Below are positions 44,550-52,641 of a stretch of DNA of 64,000 nt, piece by piece (within the stretch, counting starts at the first letter, position 1; each line of letters begins with the position of its first letter). The position numbers were made by a program, and so were the translations under genes. The notes under the pieces are model-generated. The model saw nothing but the letters and a program-made list of their open reading frames with translations. It had not been told where the DNA came from and made no database searches. Origin of the DNA: Halonotius sp046719765 (GTDB lineage Archaea; Halobacteriota; Halobacteria; Halobacteriales; Haloferacaceae). The DNA lies in assembly GCF_046719765.1 (NCBI RefSeq), contig NZ_JABEBY010000003.1:62001-126000 (forward strand), in the 5' to 3' direction.

Positions 44550-45722
44550 ATGGACTCTATCGTTGACGACGCCATCGACGAGGCCGAAGACACCGAGCCG
44601 GAGGCCGACAACAGCGAGTCGGCTAGCCCGCCCAGCAACCCCCAGTCGGGCTCGATGACAGACGAGGAGCTACAGGATGTTCTCGAAGACCTTCAGACCG
44701 ACATCACCGTCGTCGGCTGCGGCGGCGGCGGCGGCAACACGGTCAACCGGATGGCCGAGGAAGGGATCCAGGGCGCGAAGCTCGTCGCGGCCAACACCGA
44801 CGTCCAACACCTCGTTGACATCGAGGCCGACAGCAAGATCCTGATGGGCCAACAGAAAACGCAGGGTCGCGGCGCGGGCTCGCTGCCGCAGGTCGGCGAG
44901 GAGGCCGCCCTCGAAAGCCAAGAGGAGATCTACGACGAGATCGAGGGCTCAGATATGGTCTTCGTCACGGCTGGCCTCGGCGGCGGTACTGGAACTGGTG
45001 CGGCCCCCGTCGTCGCCAAGGCCGCCCGCGACTCCGGCGCGCTCACCATCTCGATTGTCACAACGCCGTTTACCGCTGAGGGCGAGGTCCGGCGTACGAA
45101 TGCCGAAGCCGGCCTCGAACGCCTGCGCGATGTCAGCGATACGGTCATCGTCGTTCCCAACGACCGACTGCTCGATGCGGTCGGCAAACTCCCTGTCCGG
45201 CAGGCCTTCCAGGTCAGCGACGAAGTCCTGATGCGCTCGGTGAAAGGGATCACCGAATTGATAACCAAACCCGGCCTCGTCAACCTCGACTTCGCCGACG
45301 TGCGCACGGTCATGGAGAAAGGCGGCGTCGCCATGATCGGCCTCGGCGAGTCCGATTCCGAATCGAAGGCCCAAGACTCGGTCAAAAGCGCGCTCCGCTC
45401 GCCCTTACTCGATGTCGACATCTCCGGGGCGAACTCCGCGCTCGTCAACGTTACCGGCGGCAACGACATGGCTATCGAGGAGGCCGAAGGCGTCGTCGAG
45501 GAGATCTACGATCGGATCGATCCCGACGCCCGGATCATCTGGGGTACCTCGATCGACGAGGAACTGGAGGGCACGATGCGAACCATGATCGTCGTCACCG
45601 GCGTCGACTCCCCGCAGATCTACGGCAGCAGCGAGGCCGCCGCCGAGCAGGCCGAAACCGCCCAAACACCGAGCGAATCGGCACCCGTCGACGATGACGA
45701 CGACATCGACTTCGTCGAATAA
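44550..45722 (+). CDS. ftsZ1: Cell division GTPase FtsZ (FtsZ1 type)
   Basis: A tubulin-fold GTPase that polymerises at the division site. The 390 residues have an acidic N-terminal tail (about 1-50), then VVGCGGGGGNTVNRMAEEGI, the tubulin signature GLGGGTGTGAAPVVAKAA, the T7 synergy loop LVNLDFADVRTVMEKGG and an acidic C-terminal tail ending DDDDDIDFVE. The assignment to FtsZ1 rests on the linkage to secE and spt5, which is conserved in haloarchaea. ATG 44550 is used; 8 codons upstream are atypical. Confidence 0.96.
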   Translation: MDSIVDDAIDEAEDTEPEADNSESASPPSNPQSGSMTDEELQDVLEDLQTDITVVGCGGGGGNTVNRMAEEGIQGAKLVAANTDVQHLVDIEADSKILMGQQKTQGRGAGSLPQVGEEAALESQEEIYDEIEGSDMVFVTAGLGGGTGTGAAPVVAKAARDSGALTISIVTTPFTAEGEVRRTNAEAGLERLRDVSDTVIVVPNDRLLDAVGKLPVRQAFQVSDEVLMRSVKGITELITKPGLVNLDFADVRTVMEKGGVAMIGLGESDSESKAQDSVKSALRSPLLDVDISGANSALVNVTGGNDMAIEEAEGVVEEIYDRIDPDARIIWGTSIDEELEGTMRTMIVVTGVDSPQIYGSSEAAAEQAETAQTPSESAPVDDDDDIDFVE

Positions 45723-45808
45723 CGCGCTTATTCTCCCCGTTTGCTGACGACGCGGCCGCCGACGTGCATCAATAGATAAAAAAAGCCTCGCGCCGAACGT
45801 CGGGCAAC

Positions 45809-45982
45809 ATGGACGTTCCGTACGATCTCAACAGCTACGTGCGCGTGCTGAAACTGGCGAGTACGCCATCGTGGAACGAGTTTTCGCAGGTCTCGAAGAT
45901 CGCCGGTGCCGGCATTCTGCTGGTCGGGCTGCTCGGCTTCATCATCTTTGCGATCATGAGCTTCATCCCCGGTGGTGTCTGA
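45809..45982 (+). CDS. secE: Preprotein translocase subunit SecE (Sec61 gamma)
   Basis: A 57-residue tail-anchored protein of the SecYEG channel. The N-terminal amphipathic part is MDVPYDLNSYVRVLKLASTP, then WNEFSQVSKIAGAGILLVGL leads into the single membrane helix ending FAIMSFIPGGV. A TATA candidate (AGATAAAAAAAG, about 45773-45784) sits 25-35 bp upstream. Its TGA shares a base with the ATG of spt5 (TGATG at 45980-45984), so SecE and Spt5 are co-translated, a conserved archaeal linkage. Confidence 0.95.
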   Translation: MDVPYDLNSYVRVLKLASTPSWNEFSQVSKIAGAGILLVGLLGFIIFAIMSFIPGGV

Positions 45983-46419
45983 TGGGTATCTACGCCGTCA
46001 AAACGACCGCCAGCCAAGAGCAGACGGTCGCCGATATGATCGCCACCAAGGAGGAAGACGAGATCCACGCCGTCCTTTCGCCGGACTCCCTAACAAGCTA
46101 CGTCATGGTCGAAGCCGACGGGACAGCCGCGCTCGAACGGCTCTTCGATGAGATCCCCCACGCGCGATCGATCGTCCCCGGCGAGTCGGGGCTGGCGGAG
46201 GTCGAACACTTCCTCTCGCCGACCCCGGATGTCGAGGGGATCGCCGAGGGCGACATCGTCGAACTCATCGCCGGCCCCTTCCAGGGTGAGAAAGCGCGCG
46301 TCCAGCGCATCGACGAGGGCAAAGATCAGGTGACCGTCGAGCTCTACGAGGCGACAGTCCCGATCCCGGTGACGGTTCGTGGCGACCAGATCCGCGTCCT
46401 AGACAGCGAGGAGCGGTAG
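45982..46419 (+). CDS. spt5: Transcription elongation factor Spt5 (NusG homologue)
   Basis: A 145-residue factor that binds RNA polymerase with Spt4. The NGN domain runs about 1-82 (MGIYAVKTTASQEQTVADMI to IVPGESGLAEVEHFL), and the KOW domain about 88-145 (GDIVELIAGPFQGEKARVQR). It overlaps secE by one base. The last codons and the TAG stop are part of a hairpin (46408-46425) that starts a downstream repeat array, so its 3' end could form a terminator-like or RNA-processing structure. Confidence 0.95.
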   Translation: MGIYAVKTTASQEQTVADMIATKEEDEIHAVLSPDSLTSYVMVEADGTAALERLFDEIPHARSIVPGESGLAEVEHFLSPTPDVEGIAEGDIVELIAGPFQGEKARVQRIDEGKDQVTVELYEATVPIPVTVRGDQIRVLDSEER

Positions 46420-46520
46420 CTCCTCGGGCCGTGCGAGCGGCGTAGCCGCGAGCAGATAGTGAGGAACGATAGTTCCTCAGACCGTGCGAACGGGTGCTTC
46501 GCACCCGTGAGCAAACAGCG
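46408..46520 (+). repeat. Tandem two-hairpin repeat array, beginning inside the spt5 stop
   Basis: Two consecutive units (46408-46460, 46461-about 46520) each hold two hairpins. Hairpin 1 is GAGGAGC-GGTA-GCTCCTC (46408-46425), then GAGGAAC-GATA-GTTCCTC (46461-46478); a G-C pair in one copy is an A-T pair in the other. Hairpin 2 is GCGGC-GTA-GCCGC (46437-46449), then ACGGGTGC-TTC-GCACCCGT (46490-46508). Stems are kept while the sequence changes, which argues for selection on structure. A degenerate third copy may follow to 46535. Confidence 0.75.
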
Positions 46521-46545
46521 AAGAGCGATAACAGCGCGAAAAAGC

Positions 46546-46842
46546 TCAGTTGACGACGTCAAGCTTTGCGACGACGGCTTCGAGATCAGCTTCCGATTCG
46601 ATCTGTTCTTTGAGCTGTTCGCGTCGCCGCACAGCCTCAGAATCGGCGTCATACGCGCGAACGAATTCGGCGCGAGTGTGCTCCTCGAAGGCGTGGCGGA
46701 TGGCAAAGTAGCCATCAGGAACGATTGTCCCACAGACCTGACACTCATGTTTTGTGTGTTGCGTGGTCTGGTGGTGGATCAGCTCCTCGACGGTCTCGGT
46801 CTGTGTGCCACAGCCGTCGATGCCACACCGCCACGGGGTCAT
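46546..46842 (-). CDS. Small protein with two C2H2-type zinc fingers
   Basis: A 98-residue protein. Finger 1 is CGIDGCGTQTETVEELIHHQ followed by TTQH, and finger 2 is CQVCGTIVPDGYFAIRHAFE followed by EH, both in C-x2/4-C...H-x3/4-H spacing. The C-terminal half (about 60-98) is helical and charged (AVRRREQLKEQIESEADLEA). Such small haloarchaeal zinc-finger proteins may bind nucleic acid; the target is unknown. ATG 46842 (MTPWRCGIDGCG) is chosen, as the longer upstream frame is antisense to the PHP gene. Confidence 0.8.
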   Translation of the reverse strand: MTPWRCGIDGCGTQTETVEELIHHQTTQHTKHECQVCGTIVPDGYFAIRHAFEEHTRAEFVRAYDADSEAVRRREQLKEQIESEADLEAVVAKLDVVN

Positions 46843-46934
46843 ACACGCTCGTTGCGGTGGCGACGGTATAACGATTGCTGTGCCGGCGGGCGACGAACCG
46901 ATATCGACTAAGGGATGTGGGGAAACCATCGACC

Positions 46935-47699
46935 GTGAGCGACGCCGACCAGACCCGCGTCGACATGCACACGAAGCTGCTCGATGAGCGTGTCGTCTCG
47001 CGGGCGAAACAACGAGGGATCGACATCCTCGTCTACGCGCCACACTTCACACGACTGCCGCGGATCAAAGAGCAGGCAGCTGCCCACAGCGACTCGGAGC
47101 TGCGCGTCGTCCCCGCCCGTGAGGTATTTACCGGCGACTGGAACAACCGTCGCCACCTGCTGGCGATCGGCCTCGATGAGCCGATCCCGGATTTCATCAC
47201 CTTCGAGGGTGCGATGGCCGAGTTCGACCGCCAGGACGCCGCGGTGGTGATTCCCCATCCCGAATTTATGAACGTCAGTCTCACCCACCCGGAGATTCGC
47301 GCCCATGCCGCTCGGATCGATGCCATCGAAACCTACTGCGCGAAGCTGTTCCCCTACCAGAACCGCCGCGGCCAGCGGATCGCCGCCGACCTCGACCTTC
47401 CAGGCTTTGGCTCCTCATACGCCCATCTCCCGGGGACGGTCGGCGAGGCGTGGACACGGTTCGACCGCGATATCGAGTCGACCGACGACCTTGTCGACGC
47501 ACTCACAACCGATGTCGACCGGGAGGTGGTCCACCGCGATGGGCTCAGCCACCGCGGCCGCCGACTGCTTGAATACGGCCATCTTGGCTACGAGAACAGT
47601 TGGAAGAAGATCGATCGCCTGCTGCTGTCGGGTGACGAGCCGACCCACCCGCGAAACCTGCTCTACGAAGGTCGTTTCGACGACGTGCGCGTGTATTGA
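46935..47699 (+). CDS. PHP-domain metal-dependent phosphoesterase-like protein
   Basis: A 254-residue protein that starts with GTG at 46935 (VSDADQTRVDMHTKLLDERV). The PHP-type layout shows VDMHTK near the N-terminus, VYAPHFTRL, PAREVFTGDWNNRRHLLAIG, AAVVIPHPEFMNVSLTH and FGSSYAHLPGTVG. The usual first motif HxH is reduced to M-H, so metal binding may differ from canonical PHP enzymes. The substrate is unknown. It diverges from the zinc-finger gene. Confidence 0.75.
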   Translation: MSDADQTRVDMHTKLLDERVVSRAKQRGIDILVYAPHFTRLPRIKEQAAAHSDSELRVVPAREVFTGDWNNRRHLLAIGLDEPIPDFITFEGAMAEFDRQDAAVVIPHPEFMNVSLTHPEIRAHAARIDAIETYCAKLFPYQNRRGQRIAADLDLPGFGSSYAHLPGTVGEAWTRFDRDIESTDDLVDALTTDVDREVVHRDGLSHRGRRLLEYGHLGYENSWKKIDRLLLSGDEPTHPRNLLYEGRFDDVRVY

Positions 47700-47708
47700 T
47701 TTGGACGA

Positions 47709-48203
47709 TTACAGCGGAATACTGAGCCCCATCTCAGCGGTGTAGGCCGTCACCTCGGGCACCACGTAGAACAGCACGCCAGCGAAGGCACCGACCTCCA
47801 ATATTGTGACCAGCACGGTCACGAGGTCGGATTTGCTGCTGGAGACCGGAATCCCGACCGGGAGGTTGTACTCCGTCGACGACAGCGGGTAGAACAGCGC
47901 GATCCCGCGGGTGCTGCCGACGACATCGAGGATGTAGTGAGTCGCAATCCCGATCCAGACGTAGTTGAGGTTGCCCATGTAGATCGGCCACGCGGCGAAG
48001 ATCCCCAAGACGAGGAGGTTGTGCAGCGTCTTGCGGTGTTTGCCGAAAGCGGTGTCGACATCCGGAAACAGCGCGCCGAGTGTCACCGGTAATAGGAGTT
48101 CGACCATCATCCGCGCTGTCTCGATGGTGGCCGACGGCTCCAGAACATACCCCAACCCGATGCTCAACAGAACGGCGTTGAGCACGTGCCCACGTTTGTT
48201 CAT
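47709..48203 (-). CDS. Metal-dependent hydrolase-like membrane protein (YdjM/DUF457 family)
   Basis: A 164-residue membrane protein with four to five hydrophobic segments and the family motifs HVLNAVLLSIGLGYVL, GALFPDVDTAFGKHRKTLHN and THYILDVVGSTRGI. The His/Asp residues at the membrane face form the presumed metal site of the LexA-regulated YdjM family. ATG 48203 (MNKRGHVLN) is preferred to a GTG at 48224. It converges with the PHP gene (9-bp gap). Confidence 0.82.
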   Translation of the reverse strand: MNKRGHVLNAVLLSIGLGYVLEPSATIETARMMVELLLPVTLGALFPDVDTAFGKHRKTLHNLLVLGIFAAWPIYMGNLNYVWIGIATHYILDVVGSTRGIALFYPLSSTEYNLPVGIPVSSSKSDLVTVLVTILEVGAFAGVLFYVVPEVTAYTAEMGLSIPL

Positions 48204-48288
48204 CGCATGGGCCAATACGGCCACGCTACGTGTATCTTTGTGATTGGTTTGCTCGGCGGTGTCCGGACGTGAGCAGCCAAATAGGTGA

Positions 48289-48500
48289 GCCGACCGATCA
48301 GCCGAATCCTGGCGGGATGAAAGGGCGAGGCGCGCTCAACGAACCCCGGCGACGCAAGCACTGCAGGAGTGAGCGTAGTGAACGACGAAGCGCGCAGCGA
48401 GCGCGCGGTCGACCGCAGGGAGACCGCGACCCGCTCGAACGGCGAGCGAAGCGAGCCGTGAGAGTTGCGGGAGCCGAGCCTACTGATGGCTTTCTACACC
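48289..48500 (+). repeat. Dispersed structured element, copy A, with a ~130-bp hairpin-rich insert
   Basis: The left part (ATCAGCCGAATCCTGGCGGG, then ATGAAAGGGCGAG, 48298-48329) and the right part (GCGGGAGCCGAGCC, then GGCTTTCTACAC, 48467-48499) match copy B at 57.6 kb in order. In copy A about 137 bp of GC-rich palindromes intervene, including GCGCGC-AGCGA-GCGCGC and GCGGTCGACCGC. A hairpin near 48437-48459 is related to the 46.4-kb array. No gene is plausible in this 377-bp gap (48204-48580). It may be a non-coding RNA or a small mobile repeat. Confidence 0.6.
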
Positions 48501-48580
48501 TATCACTCTCTTACAACGGTTTTGAACATGGTTCGACGGAGTGACGAAAGACACAGGGCAGCGGCGCGTCAGCCGTCAGT

Positions 48581-49684
48581 ATGGAGTACCAGACGCCGAA
48601 GTTCTTCCACGTCATGCAGTACGCCGACGCCGCCGACGGCGACACCATCGACATGGTCAGCGGCAACCCCGACTGGGAGCCGCCGGTGGCGATACGGGAG
48701 GGCCTCCACGAGTACGCCGACGGCGACGCTGACGAGTTCCAGTACCCGCCGAGCGACGGCCTCCGCCCACTCCGCGAGGAGATCGCCGCCAGGCGCAACG
48801 TCGACGCCGGCCGCGTGGTCGTCACCAACGGCACCGGGGAGGCGAACTACCTCGGGATGGCCCGCGCGCTCGACAGCGACCGCGGCAGCGAGGTCGTCCT
48901 GATCGACCCCGTCTACCCCTACTACCCCGGCAAGGCGTCGATGCTCGGCGGCGAGACCAACCTCGTCGCCGCCGACCGCGACGGCAGCCTCGACACGGCC
49001 GCGACCTGCGAAGCCATCGGCGAGGACACCGCGCTCGTCGTTCTCAACACGCCGAACAACCCGACCGGCGCGGTCTACGATTTCGCGGCCGTCGAGGCGG
49101 TCGTCGAAACCGCCGCCGATCACGACGCGCTCGTCGTCGTCGACGAGGTCTACGATCACTTCGATTTCTCCGGCGATTTCGAGAGCGCACTCACCCTCGA
49201 CGCTGACAACGTCATCGTCACCAGCGGCGTCTCGAAGTCGATGGCGATCACCGGCTTTCGCGTCGGCTACGCCGTCTTCCCGCCCGCGCTCGTCGACGCC
49301 GCGAAAACTCGGCACATGCTCGTCAACGTGACGACCAGCCGCCCGGCCCAGCAGGCCGTCTACGAGGCCTATCGGGAGACCGACCCCGACTACTACGCCG
49401 ACGCCCGCGACCGCCTGCAGGAGCGGATCGAGACCTTCACCACCGCGCTCGATGCGGCCGGCGCGGAGTACACGACACCCGACGGCGCGTTCTACGTGCT
49501 CGCGCGGTTCGACGACTTCCCCGGCACGATGGCGAACGTGAAGACGCTGATCGACGAGGCCGGCGTCGCGGGGATGCCGGGCGCGACGTTCGGGACGGCC
49601 CGCAAGGAGTGGATTCGGTTCGCGCTGGTCACACCGCGCGTCGAGGCGGCCGCCGAGTGCCTGGTCGACTATTTTGCTGACTGA
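48581..49684 (+). CDS. PLP-dependent aminotransferase, class I/II
   Basis: A 367-residue fold type I aminotransferase. It shows MVSGNPDWEPPVAIREGLHE, the cofactor loop VTNGTGEANYLGMARAL, the Asn/Asp motif LNTPNNPTGAVYDF and VVVDEVYDHFDF, the Schiff-base Lys in TSGVSKSMAITGFRVGYA and the C-terminal carboxylate-binding Arg in EWIRFALVTPRVE. The substrate is probably aspartate or an aromatic or branched amino acid. It stands alone on the plus strand between the repeat element and the Get3-like gene. Confidence 0.92.
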   Translation: MEYQTPKFFHVMQYADAADGDTIDMVSGNPDWEPPVAIREGLHEYADGDADEFQYPPSDGLRPLREEIAARRNVDAGRVVVTNGTGEANYLGMARALDSDRGSEVVLIDPVYPYYPGKASMLGGETNLVAADRDGSLDTAATCEAIGEDTALVVLNTPNNPTGAVYDFAAVEAVVETAADHDALVVVDEVYDHFDFSGDFESALTLDADNVIVTSGVSKSMAITGFRVGYAVFPPALVDAAKTRHMLVNVTTSRPAQQAVYEAYRETDPDYYADARDRLQERIETFTTALDAAGAEYTTPDGAFYVLARFDDFPGTMANVKTLIDEAGVAGMPGATFGTARKEWIRFALVTPRVEAAAECLVDYFAD

Positions 49685-49755
49685 GGAGTGACGACCCCGC
49701 TCGCCGACTGTGCCCAACCGACGGCTACACAAGTCCACGCTGTCTGGAGGGGGAT

Positions 49756-50928
49756 ATGAGCGATATCGATGTCGAGGCGGTCGAGGAAGTCGACGACGAG
49801 GGCGACGAAATTGACGAGTCAGTTGCCATTGACGCCACCGACAGCGACGACACCGAGGTCGAAGTCACGGCCACGACGACTGACCTCCCGGACGGCGTCG
49901 ACGCCCCCGAGTACGTCCTCTACGGCGGGAAGGGCGGCGTCGGCAAGACGACGATGGCCGCCGCGACCGCGCTATCGAGTGCGGCCGGCGGCGAGGCGAC
50001 GCTCGTTGTCTCGACCGACCCGGCGCACTCGCTGTCGGACACGCTTGACACCGACATCCCGGCGCGGCCGACTCGCATCCGCGAGGGGATCCCGTTGTGG
50101 GCCGCCGAGATCGACCCCGACGCCGCGATGGAAGACGGCGTCTTTGGGGCCGACGGCGAGCCGATGGGCGGGATGGGCGACCTCGGCGACCAGCTCGGCC
50201 CGATGGCCGAAATGCTCGGCGGGATCGACGATGACGACGAGGCTGGCCTCGGGGCGATGATGGGGATGGGCGGGTCGATGCCGGGAGCCGACGAGGCGGC
50301 GGCGATGCGACAACTGCTGGAATACCTCGATGATCCACGGTTCGACCGCGTCGTCGTCGACACCGCGCCGACCGGCCACACGTTGCGCCTGCTTCAGCTT
50401 CCCGAAATCATGGACTCGATGGTCGGCCGGTTCATGAGCATTCGCCAGCGCATGAGTGGGATGGTTGACGGGCTCAAGGGCATGTTCGGCGGCGGCGAGG
50501 ACGACCCCGACCCCTCGGCCGATCTCGAAGACCTACGCGAGCGGATCGAACGGCTGCGGGCGGTCCTGCGCGACCCCGACCAGACTGATTTCCGGGTCGT
50601 GATGATCCCCGAGGAAATGAGCGTCGTCGAGTCCGAACGGCTCGTCGGCCGCCTCGGCGAGTTCGGGATTCCGGTGCAGACGCTGGTCGTCAACCGCGTC
50701 ATGGAGAGCGTCGACGACATCACCGACGCCGAGATCGACCCCGAATGGATCGTCACGCCGAACCTCGAAGACTGCGAGTTCTGCCAACGACGGTGGCAAG
50801 TCCAGCAGGACGCGCTACAGGCAGCGACCGACCTCTTCCGCAGTCGGACGGTCAAGCGGGTACCATTGCTCGCTGACGAAGTCCGTGGTGAGGCTGCGTT
50901 GCGCGTTGTAGCGGCCTGTCTGCGGTAG
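49756..50928 (+). CDS. Get3/ArsA-family ATPase (TRC40 homologue)
   Basis: A 390-residue deviant P-loop ATPase. An acidic N-terminal tail (about 1-50) precedes YGGKGGVGKTTMAAATAL (residues 56-73) with the signature intradimer Lys. Switch I is STDPAHSLSDTL, switch II DTAPTGHTLRLLQLPE, and the A-loop-like VTPNLEDCEFCQRRW carries the CxxC that in eukaryotic Get3 binds the dimer zinc. A Met/Gly-rich stretch (about 133-180) could be the hydrophobic client groove. It probably chaperones tail-anchored membrane proteins such as SecE; an arsenite role is unlikely without ars genes. Confidence 0.9.
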   Translation: MSDIDVEAVEEVDDEGDEIDESVAIDATDSDDTEVEVTATTTDLPDGVDAPEYVLYGGKGGVGKTTMAAATALSSAAGGEATLVVSTDPAHSLSDTLDTDIPARPTRIREGIPLWAAEIDPDAAMEDGVFGADGEPMGGMGDLGDQLGPMAEMLGGIDDDDEAGLGAMMGMGGSMPGADEAAAMRQLLEYLDDPRFDRVVVDTAPTGHTLRLLQLPEIMDSMVGRFMSIRQRMSGMVDGLKGMFGGGEDDPDPSADLEDLRERIERLRAVLRDPDQTDFRVVMIPEEMSVVESERLVGRLGEFGIPVQTLVVNRVMESVDDITDAEIDPEWIVTPNLEDCEFCQRRWQVQQDALQAATDLFRSRTVKRVPLLADEVRGEAALRVVAACLR

Positions 50929-50977
50929 TCGGCGCGACCAAAGCTATTTTCGTTACGGCTCGTTACAGACTGATACA

Positions 50978-51358
50978 ATGGCGATCCCGAAAGACGAGTT
51001 CGACCGGCTCAAAGACCGCGACGACGATCGCGCAGTCTACGAACAGGGGACGAACGCCCACACGATCCTCCAGTTCCTTGCGACCCACTCCGAGCAGGCG
51101 TTCCCGCCGAAGGAGATCGCTGACGAAACTGGTATTCCACCGGGCAGCGTCCGCGGGACGCTCTCCCGGCTCGCGGAGACGGATCTCGTCGAACACGCCG
51201 ACAAATACTGGTCGATCAACGAGGCCGAACTCGCCACGCATCGGGCCGCACTCGTGAGCCAGCAGGCTATCGACACCGATCGGTACGGCGGCTACGACCG
51301 CGAGGCCGAGGCCGACAACGCCGAACTACCGCCGGATCGAGAGCGACGCGCGGAATGA
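50978..51358 (+). CDS. Winged-helix (MarR-like) regulator, probable antitoxin of MazF-like toxin
   Basis: A 126-residue protein. The wHTH spans about 28-85: TILQFLATHSEQAFPPKEIA, then DETGIPPGSVRGTLSRLAET, then DLVEHADKYWSI. The acidic C-terminus (residues about 95-126) may bind the toxin. Its TGA overlaps the ATG of the MazF-like gene (51355-51358). The order regulator then toxin and the coupling suggest a type II toxin-antitoxin operon using a MarR-like antitoxin. Confidence 0.78.
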   Translation: MAIPKDEFDRLKDRDDDRAVYEQGTNAHTILQFLATHSEQAFPPKEIADETGIPPGSVRGTLSRLAETDLVEHADKYWSINEAELATHRAALVSQQAIDTDRYGGYDREAEADNAELPPDRERRAE

Positions 51359-51726
51359 CTCGCGGCCAGCTCCCGAATCGCATCCGACGCGGCGATGTCG
51401 TCTGGGCCGAAGACCCGTTCGGCTTCGAGGCGAATGACGGAACGAACGATCCAGATGATCACCCCTACGTCATCATCAGCACGGACGCTCACTCGTTCCA
51501 CGGCACGGAATATCTCGCTATGCTCATCACGACGACGGAGCGAGACGAGGCTATCAGCATCCAGAACAAGGACTGGAAACACGGCTCGCTCTCAAAACCG
51601 CCGTATATTTCGCCGTGGACGGTCGTGACGGTGAAGGATTCCGATCTATTCGGTTACCAGGGGCAGATAGAAACCGTCGTCGTTGATTCCGCCGTCGAAC
51701 AGTTGCCACCGTACGTCGGGCTGTAA
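51355..51726 (+). CDS. PemK/MazF-like endoribonuclease toxin
   Basis: A 123-residue MazF-fold protein. The N-terminal strand NRIRRGDVVWAEDPFGFE matches the family RGDIV start. HPYVIISTDAHSFHGTEYLA provides the central strands, LITTTERDEA the next, and YISPWTVVTVKDSDLFGYQG the strand with the conserved Asp. MazF toxins cleave mRNA. It overlaps the wHTH gene by 4 bp and ends just before the convergent SDR gene (15-bp gap). Confidence 0.82.
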   Translation: MTRGQLPNRIRRGDVVWAEDPFGFEANDGTNDPDDHPYVIISTDAHSFHGTEYLAMLITTTERDEAISIQNKDWKHGSLSKPPYISPWTVVTVKDSDLFGYQGQIETVVVDSAVEQLPPYVGL

Positions 51727-51741
51727 ACAGCAATCAGTCTG

Positions 51742-52566
51742 TCAGCCCAGCCGGCGTAACCACGACCACAGCGCGTCGCGCGCGCTGTCGGGGATGAACC
51801 GGGCGAGAACGGAAGCGGACGCGAGTGTCCCAACCGGAATCCGTGCTGGCGGTTTGGTCGAACTCGCGGCGTTGACGATATCCTCGGCGACACGCTCAGG
51901 TTCGACCGATCCCGGCCCATCACCGCCGATGGCTTGGGTGTCGTCGAACATCGTGTAGAACTCCTCGTAGGCTCCCGAACGGTCGATGGTGTCGACCTCG
52001 TCTTCGGCGCGCTCGGTGAACCCCGTCTTGACCGGGCCGGGTTCGATGACAACCACGTCGATATCGAAGGGGTCGACCTCGGCGCGCAACGCGTCGGACA
52101 TCGCCTCGATGGCAGCCTTCGAGCCGCAGTAGACGCCGCCGCCGGGGAAGGCGACGCGGCCGGCGACCGAGGAGACGTTGATGATCGTGCCGTCCTCCTC
52201 GCGGCGCATATGCGGGAGGACAGCCTTGATGAGGCGGTGGGGGCCGTAGACGTTGACCGCGTACTGCTGTTCGATCTTCTCCATCGGCACGTCCTCAACG
52301 GGGCCGAACTGGCCGTAGCCCGCGTTGTTGACGAGACAGGAGATGACGCCCTCCTCGTCGAGAATCCGATTGACAACGCGGTCGATGTCGGCCTCGTCGG
52401 TCACGTCAAGCGCGGCGGTCTCACAGCCGGCGTCGGCAAGCGGTTCGATGTCGTCGGGATCGCGCGCTGTCGCATACACCGTCCACCCCTCCGCGGCGAA
52501 CGCCAGCGCGGTCGCCCGCCCGATCCCGGATGAACAGCCGGTGATGAGTACCGTCTTCGGTTGCAC
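51742..52566 (-). CDS. SDR-family NAD(P)-dependent oxidoreductase
   Basis: A 274-residue classical short-chain dehydrogenase. The cofactor loop is VLITGCSSGIGRATALAF, and YATARDPDDI (Arg after beta2) favours NADP. CLVNNAGYGQFG is the NNAG motif, and the catalytic residues are Ser in INVSSVAGR and Tyr/Lys in VYCGSKAAIEAM. The C-terminal region (RFIPDSARDALWSWLRRLG) is characteristic of the group acting on retinol/steroid-like or lipid alcohols. The substrate is unknown. Confidence 0.92.
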   Translation of the reverse strand: MQPKTVLITGCSSGIGRATALAFAAEGWTVYATARDPDDIEPLADAGCETAALDVTDEADIDRVVNRILDEEGVISCLVNNAGYGQFGPVEDVPMEKIEQQYAVNVYGPHRLIKAVLPHMRREEDGTIINVSSVAGRVAFPGGGVYCGSKAAIEAMSDALRAEVDPFDIDVVVIEPGPVKTGFTERAEDEVDTIDRSGAYEEFYTMFDDTQAIGGDGPGSVEPERVAEDIVNAASSTKPPARIPVGTLASASVLARFIPDSARDALWSWLRRLG

Positions 52567-52641
52567 ACTCTCACGTTGCTGCCAGGGGTGTTAATTATGC
52601 GGCTTCTTCGAGCCGTCGACGCACCTCCGCCGACACCGCGA

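Noticed and set aside
46408..46535. CRISPR array
   Set aside because: Only two units with diverged, self-complementary sequence and no spacers; no cas genes nearby.
48569..49738. Minus-strand open frame of 389 codons
   Set aside because: Antisense to the aminotransferase, whose PLP lysine and cofactor motifs are all in place.
49756..50928. Arsenite efflux ATPase ArsA
   Set aside because: There is no arsB, arsD or arsR nearby; a single ATPase domain with CxxC and a Met-rich segment fits Get3 better.
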